From Acidobacteriaceae bacterium (GTDB lineage Bacteria > Acidobacteriota > Terriglobia > Terriglobales > Acidobacteriaceae): a stretch of 6,000 bases of DNA. Within the stretch, counting starts at the first letter, position 1. Every line of letters starts with the position of its first letter. Under the pieces are notes generated by a model. That model had not been told where the DNA came from. It saw nothing but the letters and a program-made list of their open reading frames with translations, and did no database searches. The stretch lies in assembly GCA_027306745.1 (NCBI GenBank), contig DAHUZD010000032.1, positions 1-6,000 on the forward strand. The letters run 5' to 3'. This document shows, piece after piece, positions 1-6,000 of this stretch. Position numbers and translations under genes: made by a program.

Positions 1-339
1 CGTCCACCAGATACCCCAGACCGGACGCGCCCACAGCGGCCCGCTGATCAGCACGACGCTGCAAAAAACCACGCCCAGCTCCGCCGTGGACAGTGCAAAG
101 GCATCCGCAGCCTCGGCTCGGAACGGCTGGCTGCGCCGAAAAATTAAATACGCAACTGAAGCGCAGAAGCTGAGGAAGAACATCAAAAATGCCATCCACG
201 CCGAAGTGACATGGTAATAAAAGATGCGCTGAATGTTACCCATGGTCGCTTCCGTGGGGGCAATAAAAATCGCCTCGCGGAAGCCCTGCACCAGCAGCGC
301 CAGCGTTACGGGGACGGCAATCCAAAGCAATCGTTTCAT
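1..339 (-). CDS. ccmC: CcmC heme handling protein, partial (C-terminus beyond left edge)
   Basis: Integral membrane protein of cytochrome c maturation System I. CcmC binds heme at the outer face of the cytoplasmic membrane and transfers it to CcmE. Only the first 113 residues lie in the window, and the reading frame is open to position 1. Visible are a first membrane segment (about residues 5-22), a periplasmic stretch with the motif IFYYHV (His43, matching the first conserved heme-ligand His of the family), a second membrane segment (about 46-67) and a third (about 84-103). The tryptophan-rich signature WGIWW begins at residues 108-112, where the family has WGxxWxWD. The ATG at 339-337 is the first plausible start after an in-frame TAG at 375-373. 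A purine-rich stretch (AAGAAG) lies about 8 nt upstream. It is last of the four visible ccm genes and 68 nt after ccmB, so probably cotranscribed. The frame is certain and the exact start fairly so. CcsA/CcmF share the WWD motif, but the short N-terminus and ccmB neighbour favour CcmC. Confidence 0.93.
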   Translation of the reverse strand, partial: MKRLLWIAVPVTLALLVQGFREAIFIAPTEATMGNIQRIFYYHVTSAWMAFLMFFLSFCASVAYLIFRRSQPFRAEAADAFALSTAELGVVFCSVVLISGPLWARPVWGIWWT

Positions 340-407
340 AGGCAATCTTCTTTGCAGTAAGCCAACGATAGTCTACGCCAATCGCCGAAAGCTTTGCGTG
401 ACCGGCA
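340..407 (-). other. Short ccmB-ccmC intergenic gap
   Basis: This 68-nt gap separates the ccmB stop from the ccmC start. An 11-codon ATG frame on the minus strand overlaps the ccmB stop (TGATG) and ends at TAG near 375. It resembles no ccm protein; the small CcmD would be longer and would carry a membrane helix. I see no terminator hairpin, which supports read-through from ccmB into ccmC. Confidence 0.5.
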
Positions 408-1082
408 TCACTCCGCGTGCAAAACTGTTGCAAACAACAGCAGGCTAATGGTTGTAAAAATGATGTCGTAGCCAGCCAGCAATCGAATCCACAGGCCGGG
501 ATCGTACTCCCCGGTTAAGATCGCAGTCGTCGCCTCCACCATCGCCAGCACGGCGGGGATGGAAATGGGGAAGAGAATCAGCGGCAGCAGCAACTCCCGA
601 TTGCGCGTGCGCAAGGAGAGCGCGCCGAAAAATGTTCCATTGATCACCAGTGCCAGCGTGCCCAGCGGCAGCACCATCCACAGTAGCCAGCCTTGGCCCA
701 GCGCATGCAAATTGTAAAAGATGATAAATACCGGGGCCAGAATGACTTGAACTGCGGTGACAAAGAAAAAGTTGGCCAGCACCTTGGCCAAAAATAATGC
801 GCTGGGCGCGGCGGGAGCCATGCGCTGCGCATCCAGCACTGAGTTGCGCAATTCGCGCGTCCAGGTCTGGTTGAGCGCCGTCACTGTGGCAAACAAGAGC
901 GCGACCCAGAGAATACCACCTGCAATCTGCCGCGAAACCGCCGTCGTAGGGTCGAAGGCAAAGCTGAAGAGCACCACCACCAGCAGCGAAAAAAATAGCA
1001 TACCGTTGATGGCGTCTTTGGAGCGCCATTCCAGCCGTAAATCCTTGCACAGGTGCGCCCAGACGACGCGGGCATAATTCAT
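408..1082 (-). CDS. ccmB: CcmB, membrane subunit of the heme-chaperone-release ABC transporter
   Basis: Membrane-embedded subunit of the CcmAB(C) transporter, which works with the CcmA ATPase to release heme-loaded CcmE from CcmC. The predicted protein is 224 aa, close to the 220 aa of E. coli CcmB. About six hydrophobic segments are visible (roughly residues 26-43, 52-71, 101-121, 131-153, 163-183 and 201-220). The N-terminal region has the family pattern of a basic amphipathic stretch (KDLRLEWRSKDAIN, residues 13-26) followed by a hydrophobic helix. It also has the IxWVALLF-type second helix, the ELRNSVLDAQRMAP loop (77-90) and the later FPISIPAVLA helix, all aligning with E. coli CcmB by eye. 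The ATG at 1082-1080 overlaps the ccmA stop as ATGA, indicating translational coupling. An AAGGGAG ribosome-binding site lies 6 nt upstream. A longer open frame reaches 1193, but its extra 37 residues are polar and lie wholly inside ccmA. Confidence 0.95.
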   Translation of the reverse strand: MNYARVVWAHLCKDLRLEWRSKDAINGMLFFSLLVVVLFSFAFDPTTAVSRQIAGGILWVALLFATVTALNQTWTRELRNSVLDAQRMAPAAPSALFLAKVLANFFFVTAVQVILAPVFIIFYNLHALGQGWLLWMVLPLGTLALVINGTFFGALSLRTRNRELLLPLILFPISIPAVLAMVEATTAILTGEYDPGLWIRLLAGYDIIFTTISLLLFATVLHAE

Positions 1083-1735
1083 GCTGCGCTCCCTTCGCTC
1101 CAGCCCGCGATGGCCCCGTGCTGCATATGGCAATAGCGATCCGCCAGCGGGCGCGTCAGCTCCGGCTGATGCGTCGTCAACAAAATCGTGCACCCCCGGC
1201 TGCGCAGGGTCAGCAGCACGCGCTGCATCTGCTCCACACTGGCCGCATCCACATTTGAAAACGGCTCATCCAGCAACAGCAGGTCCGGCTGGGCCAGCAA
1301 CACGCGCGCCAGCGCGGCGCGTTGGCGCATGCCCTGGGAGTATTGCCCCACCGGACGCTCCAACTCAGCCTTCAAGCCGACCAGCCGCAGCGCTTCTGCA
1401 GCAGGCATCCTCTCCGTGCCCGCGTTCAGCGCAGAAAAATACCGCAGATTTTCCATCGCGCTCAACTCGTCATACAGCATGGAAGCGTGACTCAAAAATC
1501 CAATCCGCTGACGCACGTTTTGTGGCGCAGGGGCGTCCAGCACGCGTACAGAACCCAGCGTGGGATGCAGTAAGCCTGCAATCACGCGTAGCAATGTGGA
1601 TTTGCCCGCGCCGTTTTCGCCAAGAATCACGCAGCATTGGCCGACAGGGAACTGAGCCGTCACCTTGCGCAAGGCCGCAAAGCTGCCGTAGAGCTTGGAG
1701 ACGGATTCGAGTTCGACCGTATTTTTAGTTGGCAC
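1079..1735 (-). CDS. ccmA: CcmA, ATP-binding subunit of the CcmAB heme-chaperone-release transporter
   Basis: Cytoplasmic ABC ATPase that powers release of holo-CcmE during cytochrome c maturation. With a GTG start at 1735-1733 it is 218 aa, near the 207 aa of E. coli CcmA. All ABC motifs are visible: Walker A GENGAGKST (residues 39-47), a Q-loop region with SHASMLYDEL (82-91) where His replaces the usual Gln, the signature YSQGMRQR (132-139, the SQGM form seen in CcmA), Walker B DLLLLDEP (151-158, catalytic Glu157), the D-loop SNVD (160-163) and the H-loop His189. The frame is open upstream to 1891, with an ATG at 1807-1805. The extra residues are Pro/His/Ser-rich, have no ABC character and would overlap ccmE by 80 nt or more, so the GTG is preferred. 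It overlaps the ccmE end by 11 nt with no clear Shine-Dalgarno, suggesting coupling to ccmE translation. ABC class is certain; CcmA identity rests on the signature and on flanking ccmE and ccmB. Confidence 0.94.
   Translation of the reverse strand: MPTKNTVELESVSKLYGSFAALRKVTAQFPVGQCCVILGENGAGKSTLLRVIAGLLHPTLGSVRVLDAPAPQNVRQRIGFLSHASMLYDELSAMENLRYFSALNAGTERMPAAEALRLVGLKAELERPVGQYSQGMRQRAALARVLLAQPDLLLLDEPFSNVDAASVEQMQRVLLTLRSRGCTILLTTHQPELTRPLADRYCHMQHGAIAGWSEGSAA
1089..1095 (-). promoter_or_regulatory. Ribosome-binding site of ccmB inside the ccmA 3' end
   Basis: The minus strand reads AAGGGAG, ending 6 nt before the ATG at 1082. It decides in favour of the short ccmB start that overlaps the ccmA stop, rather than the longer open frame. 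Confidence 0.65.
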
Positions 1736-2192
1736 TGGCGGCGGGCATGGCAGCCGATGCTGACTGCGGTGTAGCCAAGGCTGCGGTTTTGGGCTGGGCA
1801 GGCGCATATTTGGATGCGCACTTGGCTTGAATCTGTGTGGCGTGGAAGACGCCATCGCGGCCAAAGGTGCCAATGGCCAACGCCTGCGCATTGTCCTTAA
1901 AGGTGTCTGGCGGCGGCTCCATGCCGGTGTAATTTACTGCCAGCGTCCGGCCTTGCTCCACCAGAACAAAACGCATCTTTCCGCCATCTTTCTGGATGGA
2001 GCCGGGCTGCACATTGCCTGCCACGCGCAGGTGCCGTGTGTAGGCTTTATTGCCCATGCCTTGCAACTCGGCGATGGTTACGTAGTAGCTTTTGTTGGCG
2101 CGCACGCCGCTAATGGCCAGATAGGCGATGGTTCCAAGAATAATGACGACGGCTAGAAAAATGCGAACGGCTGGATTTTGCTGCTTCTGCAT
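1725..2192 (-). CDS. ccmE: CcmE periplasmic heme chaperone, CxxxY variant
   Basis: Membrane-anchored periplasmic chaperone that binds heme covalently, receiving it from CcmC and passing it on for attachment to apocytochrome c. The protein is 155 aa, about the usual length. A short cytoplasmic N-terminus (MQKQQNPAVR) is followed by one membrane anchor (about residues 11-29). The OB-fold beta-barrel domain covers about 35-122, with typical segments such as YTRHLRVAGNV (51-61) and LAVNYTGMEPPPDTFKD (84-100). The heme-attachment site reads QAKCASKYAP: Cys125 and Tyr129 form CxxxY where E. coli has HxxxY (AKHDENYTPPE). The tail (131-155) is Ala/Pro/Ser-rich and probably disordered. The ATG at 2192 has a good GGAAGGAAA site upstream. 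It is the first gene of the leftward ccm unit, whereas E. coli has ccmABCDE. The CxxxY form is known from Desulfovibrio-type CcmE (System I*). Family assignment is firm; the functional meaning of the Cys is carried over from those relatives. Confidence 0.95.
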   Translation of the reverse strand: MQKQQNPAVRIFLAVVIILGTIAYLAISGVRANKSYYVTIAELQGMGNKAYTRHLRVAGNVQPGSIQKDGGKMRFVLVEQGRTLAVNYTGMEPPPDTFKDNAQALAIGTFGRDGVFHATQIQAKCASKYAPAQPKTAALATPQSASAAMPAASAN

Positions 2193-2200
2193 CGCGGCGG

Positions 2201-2209
2201 TTTCCTTCC
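2201..2209 (-). promoter_or_regulatory. Ribosome-binding site of ccmE
   Basis: The minus strand reads GGAAGGAAA here, with its AAGGA core 10 nt upstream of the ccmE ATG. It supports the start at 2192 as the translation start and the head of the ccm unit. Confidence 0.7.
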
Positions 2210-2244
2210 GCTCCAGTAGACTGCCGTGTGCGCCTGTCCTGCTT

Positions 2245-2262
2245 CATGCAAAGCACCGCATG
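2245..2262. repeat. Small inverted repeat CATGC-N8-GCATG upstream of thiC
   Basis: Five-base half-sites at 2245-2249 and 2258-2262 flank an 8-nt spacer, ending 9 nt before the TATAAT element. The position suits a regulator-binding site. The half-sites are short enough to arise by chance, and no known operator is recognised. Confidence 0.25.
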
Positions 2263-2271
2263 GCGGCGGCG

Positions 2272-2277
2272 TATAAT
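2272..2277 (+). promoter_or_regulatory. Candidate -10 element (TATAAT) for thiC
   Basis: A perfect TATAAT lies 69 nt before the thiC ATG. No good -35 hexamer sits at 16-19 bp spacing (the best is TGCAAA at 2247-2252, 19 bp away), and there is no TG extension. The element stands out in GC-rich surroundings, but the promoter call is tentative. Transcription from here would give a leader of only about 60 nt. Confidence 0.4.
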
Positions 2278-2333
2278 CAGCCTTGCAGCCCATCTGCACG
2301 GTTCTTCCAAAACACCACAGGATTTCGATCCGC

Positions 2334-2338
2334 AGAGG
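2334..2338 (+). promoter_or_regulatory. Ribosome-binding site of thiC
   Basis: AGAGG lies 8 nt before the ATG at 2347. Together with the in-frame TGA at 2341-2343 just ahead of the ATG, it fixes the thiC start and rules out an N-terminal extension in this frame. Confidence 0.65.
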
Positions 2339-2343
2339 TTTGA

Positions 2344-3834
<1,491 letters not shown>

Positions 3835-3876
3835 AGCCTTTCACAAGTCAAGTGTGAACAATAACCTGATGTGCCC

Positions 3877-3908
3877 CATCCTAGCCGTGTTCTTTTACGG
3901 TTAGGATG
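3877..3908. repeat. 12-bp stem hairpin downstream of thiC without a U-tract
   Basis: The arms CATCCTAGCCGT (3877-3888) and ACGGTTAGGATG (3897-3908) pair over 12 positions, with a single G-T wobble and an 8-nt loop GTTCTTTT. No T-run follows on either strand, so a classical intrinsic terminator is unlikely. It could protect the thiC mRNA 3' end or be a copy of a dispersed palindromic repeat. Confidence 0.6.
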
Positions 3909-3949
3909 AGAGAGTTGATCTCTTCCCCCAGAACTTTCATACACGAAGC

Positions 3950-3976
3950 AAAAAGGCTCTAGCAGCCTACGTTTTT
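3950..3976. terminator. Weak bidirectional terminator-like hairpin
   Basis: AGGCT (3954-3958) and AGCCT (3964-3968) pair around a 5-nt loop. On the plus strand ACG then TTTTT follows, and the A-run at 3950-3954 could pair with that T-run. On the minus strand the stem runs straight into a T-run. The stem is only 5 bp, so it is weaker than the hairpin at 4040-4071. It is the best candidate for an intrinsic end of the thiC transcript. Confidence 0.4.
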
Positions 3977-3986
3977 GTTGAATAAC

Positions 3987-4024
3987 GACAATGGGCCGGC
4001 GAGTGATCCCTCTGGCCCATTGTC
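3987..4024. repeat. 11-bp perfect stem-loop between thiC and pnp
   Basis: GACAATGGGCC (3987-3997) and GGCCCATTGTC (4014-4024) are perfect reverse complements around a 16-nt loop. Only ATTTG follows on the plus strand and GTTATT on the minus strand, so the U-tract is poor. It could act as a backup terminator or 3'-end stabiliser for either convergent transcript. Confidence 0.5.
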
Positions 4025-4039
4025 ATTTGCTGTACAAAC

Positions 4040-4071
4040 AACAAAAGGACGCTCAAGAGCGTCCTTTTGTT
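4040..4071 (-). terminator. Strong intrinsic terminator of pnp (bidirectional)
   Basis: AACAAAAGGACGCTC (4040-4054) and GAGCGTCCTTTTGTT (4057-4071) are perfect reverse complements. The GC-rich core GGACGCTC sits next to an A-run on one side and a T-run on the other. In the minus direction the stem ends in CCTTTTGTTGTTTG, a good U-tract, about 52 nt beyond the pnp stop. In the plus direction it ends in CCTTTTGTTAT, so it also blocks read-through from thiC into pnp antisense. The closing loop is very short (AA, or CAAG if the last pair opens). Confidence 0.85.
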
Positions 4072-4123
4072 ATGGATAAACCAAGCCTGTTCCTGTGTGG
4101 ATGAACACCAGGTACAAACGCAG

Positions 4124-6000
4124 TTAGTTGCGGTGACCGCCAGAGCCACCTGCGCCCGGACCACCCGGACGGCGACCACGTCCGCCGCGACCGCGACCCC
4201 GACGACGAGGATCGCCTGCACCTTGCGGGCGTCCGCCAGTGCCGACCGGCTGAGCGGCTCCGTCCACGCGGTTGAAGTTTGGCTCTTCGCCTTCGACAAT
4301 TCCACCATCTTCATCGTCAAAGTCATCGCCGCCTTCCAGCGTGATGGTGCTGGCATTCGAAGCTGGTTGACGCTCTCCGCGTGATGCGGAGGCGTGCATT
4401 TCTGCGACAGGCTCGCCAGAGTGTGCTGGCGCGGCCGGATCAGGCAGTCCCAGCTTGGCGCGCTGTTCCTTCAGCACGGCCTTGCGCGACAGCTTGATGC
4501 GATTGCCTTCGACGCCCAGAACCTTCACCAGGACCTGGTCGCCTTCGTTCAACTCATCCTTCACCTCGCGCACGCGATGCTCGGCGATTTCGCTGATGTG
4601 CAGCAGGCCGTCCGTGCCGGGGAAGATTTCGACAAATGCGCCGAACTCCGCCAGACGAACCACCTTGCCCAGATAGGTTTTGCCGACTTCGGGCACAGCA
4701 GTCAGGTCGTTGACCATTTGCATGGCTCGGCTCAGGCCATCGGCGTCGGAGGAGGCAATGTTGACGCGGCCCGTGTCATCCACGTCAATTTTGACGCCGG
4801 TCGCTTCGATGATGCCGCGAATCGTCTTGCCACCAGGGCCGATCAGATCGCGAATCTTGTCTGTGGGGATTTGGATGGTGCGAATCTGCGGCGCGAACGG
4901 AGATTTTTCCGTGCTCGGTGCCGACAACGCAGCGTCCATCGTGTCCAGCAGGAACATGCGTCCGCGACGGGCCTGCTCCATGGCTTCGCGCATGATCTGG
5001 CCGGTGATGCCGCTGAGCTTGATGTCCATCTGCATGGCCGTGATGCCCTTGCGCGTACCGGCAACTTTGAAGTCCATATCTCCGTAGTGATCTTCCGCGC
5101 CGGCAATGTCGGTCAGAATGGCGTACTTGTCGTCTTCCTTCACCAGGCCCATCGCCACACCGGCCACCGCGGCCTTCAGCGAGATGCCCGCATGCATCAG
5201 CGCCAAGCTGGCGCCGCAAACAGTGGCCATCGACGAAGAACCATTTGACTCCAAAATGTCGGAGACGATACGCAGCGTGTATGGTGATTCGGTCTCATCG
5301 GGCAGCACGGCGGAGATGGCACGTTCTGCCAAAGCTCCGTGGCCCACTTCGCGGCGGCCTACGCCGGTCATGCGGCCTACTTCGCCCACCGAGAATGGCG
5401 GGAAGTTGTAGTGCAGCATGAAGCGCTTCTTCTTTTCGCCTTCGAAGGTCTCAATGCGCTGTGCATCGTCGGTGGTGCCCAGCGTGGCTGACACCAAAGC
5501 CTGCGTCTCACCGCGTGTAAACAAGGCCGAGCCATGCACGCGCGGCAGCACTCCGGTTTCAATTGTGATCGGGCGAATCTGGTCAAAGGCGCGACGATCG
5601 GGGCGAATACGGTCGTTGGTCACCTGATCGCGGAAGAGCTTCTCGCGCAACAGTTCAAAATATTTGCTCAGCTTCTTCGGTGCGCTGGCATCGTCGGCGG
5701 GCAGCTCAGCCTTTAGTGCGTCCTTGATCTGCTTGACCAACGCATAGCTCTCAAACTTCGGATGCTTGTGCGTGTCCAGTGCATCGGCGAGCTGTGCGGA
5801 AACCTTCGCCGTCAGTGCATCAAAGTATGCGTGGTCAAATTCCTGCGGTGGCACAGTGCGTTTGGTCTTGCCTGCGCGGGCTACCAAGTCGTTGATGCCT
5901 GCACAAATCTTCTTGATCTCGACGTGTGCGAACTCAATCGCGTCGATCACCACATCTTCGCTGACTTCCTTAGCGCCGGACTCGATCATCACGATGCCGT
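4124..6000 (-). CDS. pnp: Polynucleotide phosphorylase, partial (N-terminus beyond right edge)
   Basis: Phosphorolytic 3'-5' exoribonuclease, a trimer that degrades mRNA to nucleoside diphosphates. The frame is open through position 6000. The 624 visible residues start at about residue 184 of the E. coli enzyme, so most of the first RNase PH domain is missing. Residue numbers here count from the GTG codon at 5992. Visible are the all-alpha linker (about 10-120) and the second RNase PH domain (about 133-355). Its catalytic-site residues match E. coli: RR 213-214, His218, SS 253-254, Asp301, Asp307 and Lys309 in the EDHYGDMDFK motif. The KH domain carries the GPGG loop (385-388), and the S1 domain spans about 436-505 (LAEFGAFVEIFPGTDGLLH). 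An unusual tail of about 110 residues follows: an acidic patch (553-570), then RRRGRGRGGRGRRPGG and a Gly-rich end. The stop is TAA. Gene identity is certain; the true start is not visible. Confidence 0.98.
   Translation of the reverse strand, partial: GIVMIESGAKEVSEDVVIDAIEFAHVEIKKICAGINDLVARAGKTKRTVPPQEFDHAYFDALTAKVSAQLADALDTHKHPKFESYALVKQIKDALKAELPADDASAPKKLSKYFELLREKLFRDQVTNDRIRPDRRAFDQIRPITIETGVLPRVHGSALFTRGETQALVSATLGTTDDAQRIETFEGEKKKRFMLHYNFPPFSVGEVGRMTGVGRREVGHGALAERAISAVLPDETESPYTLRIVSDILESNGSSSMATVCGASLALMHAGISLKAAVAGVAMGLVKEDDKYAILTDIAGAEDHYGDMDFKVAGTRKGITAMQMDIKLSGITGQIMREAMEQARRGRMFLLDTMDAALSAPSTEKSPFAPQIRTIQIPTDKIRDLIGPGGKTIRGIIEATGVKIDVDDTGRVNIASSDADGLSRAMQMVNDLTAVPEVGKTYLGKVVRLAEFGAFVEIFPGTDGLLHISEIAEHRVREVKDELNEGDQVLVKVLGVEGNRIKLSRKAVLKEQRAKLGLPDPAAPAHSGEPVAEMHASASRGERQPASNASTITLEGGDDFDDEDGGIVEGEEPNFNRVDGAAQPVGTGGRPQGAGDPRRRGRGRGGRGRRPGGPGAGGSGGHRN

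Larger units (their letters stand above)
3835..4123. other. Convergent thiC/pnp intergenic region, hairpin-rich and gene-free
   Basis: This 289-nt gap lies between the 3' ends of thiC and pnp. I found no convincing coding frame and no tRNA or other recognised RNA. It holds several inverted repeats in a row (3877-3908, 3950-3976, 3987-4024, 4040-4071), the last being a strong intrinsic terminator. A smaller 6-bp dyad, TTCACA-N7-TGTGAA, lies at 3840-3858 right after the thiC stop. The base composition is more AT-rich than the flanking genes. Confidence 0.7.

Noticed and set aside
370..408. Short ATG frame between ccmB and ccmC as a possible ccmD
   Set aside because: It has only 11 codons with no hydrophobic segment, while CcmD is a small membrane protein several times longer.
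1083..1193. N-terminal extension of the ccmB frame
   Set aside because: The added 37 residues are polar and inside ccmA. The ATG at 1082 has a good ribosome-binding site and gives the family length.
1736..1891. N-terminal extension of the ccmA frame
   Set aside because: The extra residues have no ABC-ATPase character and overlap the essential C-terminal part of ccmE.
3840..3858. TTCACA-N7-TGTGAA dyad considered as a CRP/FNR-type operator
   Set aside because: The half-sites are in the opposite orientation to TGTGA-N6-TCACA, and it lies just after a stop codon between convergent genes with no promoter nearby.
3967..4356. 129-residue frame on the minus strand across the intergenic hairpins
   Set aside because: It begins inside pnp in a different frame and reads through the strong terminator. 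Its Val/Ala-rich stretch is the pnp Arg/Gly tail read out of frame.
4394..5248. 284-residue open frame on the plus strand
   Set aside because: It lies wholly antisense to the conserved KH, S1 and RNase PH parts of pnp, has Ala/His/Asp/Gln-rich composition typical of a shadow frame, and resembles no family.

Overview
This is a bacterial chromosomal window of ordinary core genes with moderately high GC, consistent coding style and no sign of mobile DNA. Three transcription units are visible. A cytochrome c maturation (ccm) cluster runs leftward from about 2192 to beyond the left edge, in the order ccmE-ccmA-ccmB-ccmC. A thiamine gene, thiC, runs rightward at 2347-3834. A polynucleotide phosphorylase gene, pnp, runs leftward at 4124-6000 and is cut by the right edge at its 5' end.

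The ccm genes together encode the heme-handling part of cytochrome c biogenesis System I. CcmA (ATPase) and CcmB (membrane subunit) form the ABC transporter. CcmC loads heme onto the periplasmic chaperone CcmE, and CcmAB drives release of holo-CcmE. The genes are tightly packed: ccmE and ccmA overlap by 11 nt, ccmA and ccmB overlap by 4 nt (ATGA), and 68 nt separate ccmB from ccmC. The most notable point is that CcmE carries a CxxxY heme-attachment motif in place of the usual HxxxY. This is the variant known from System I*-type pathways in sulfate reducers and archaea.

ThiC makes the thiamine pyrimidine precursor HMP-P. It is a shorter form (495 aa) that keeps the catalytic core and the C-terminal CxxCxxxxC cluster motif but lacks the long N-terminal domain of the E. 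coli type. Its leader is too short for a TPP riboswitch and shows none of that riboswitch's motifs. The 154-nt gap between the divergent ccmE and thiC genes holds a perfect TATAAT element and a small dyad.

PNPase has its second RNase PH domain, KH and S1 domains intact. It then has a long low-complexity tail, acidic and then Arg/Gly-rich. The convergent thiC/pnp gap (289 nt) holds no gene but several hairpins, including one very strong terminator that serves pnp.

The gene content, protein style, CxxxY CcmE and RG-tailed PNPase suggest an Acidobacteriota-like or deltaproteobacteria-like organism. This is inference from memory of such genomes, not something the sequence proves. I see no undescribed multi-gene system here. 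The points worth follow-up are the CcmE variant, the PNPase tail and the hairpin-rich intergenic region.
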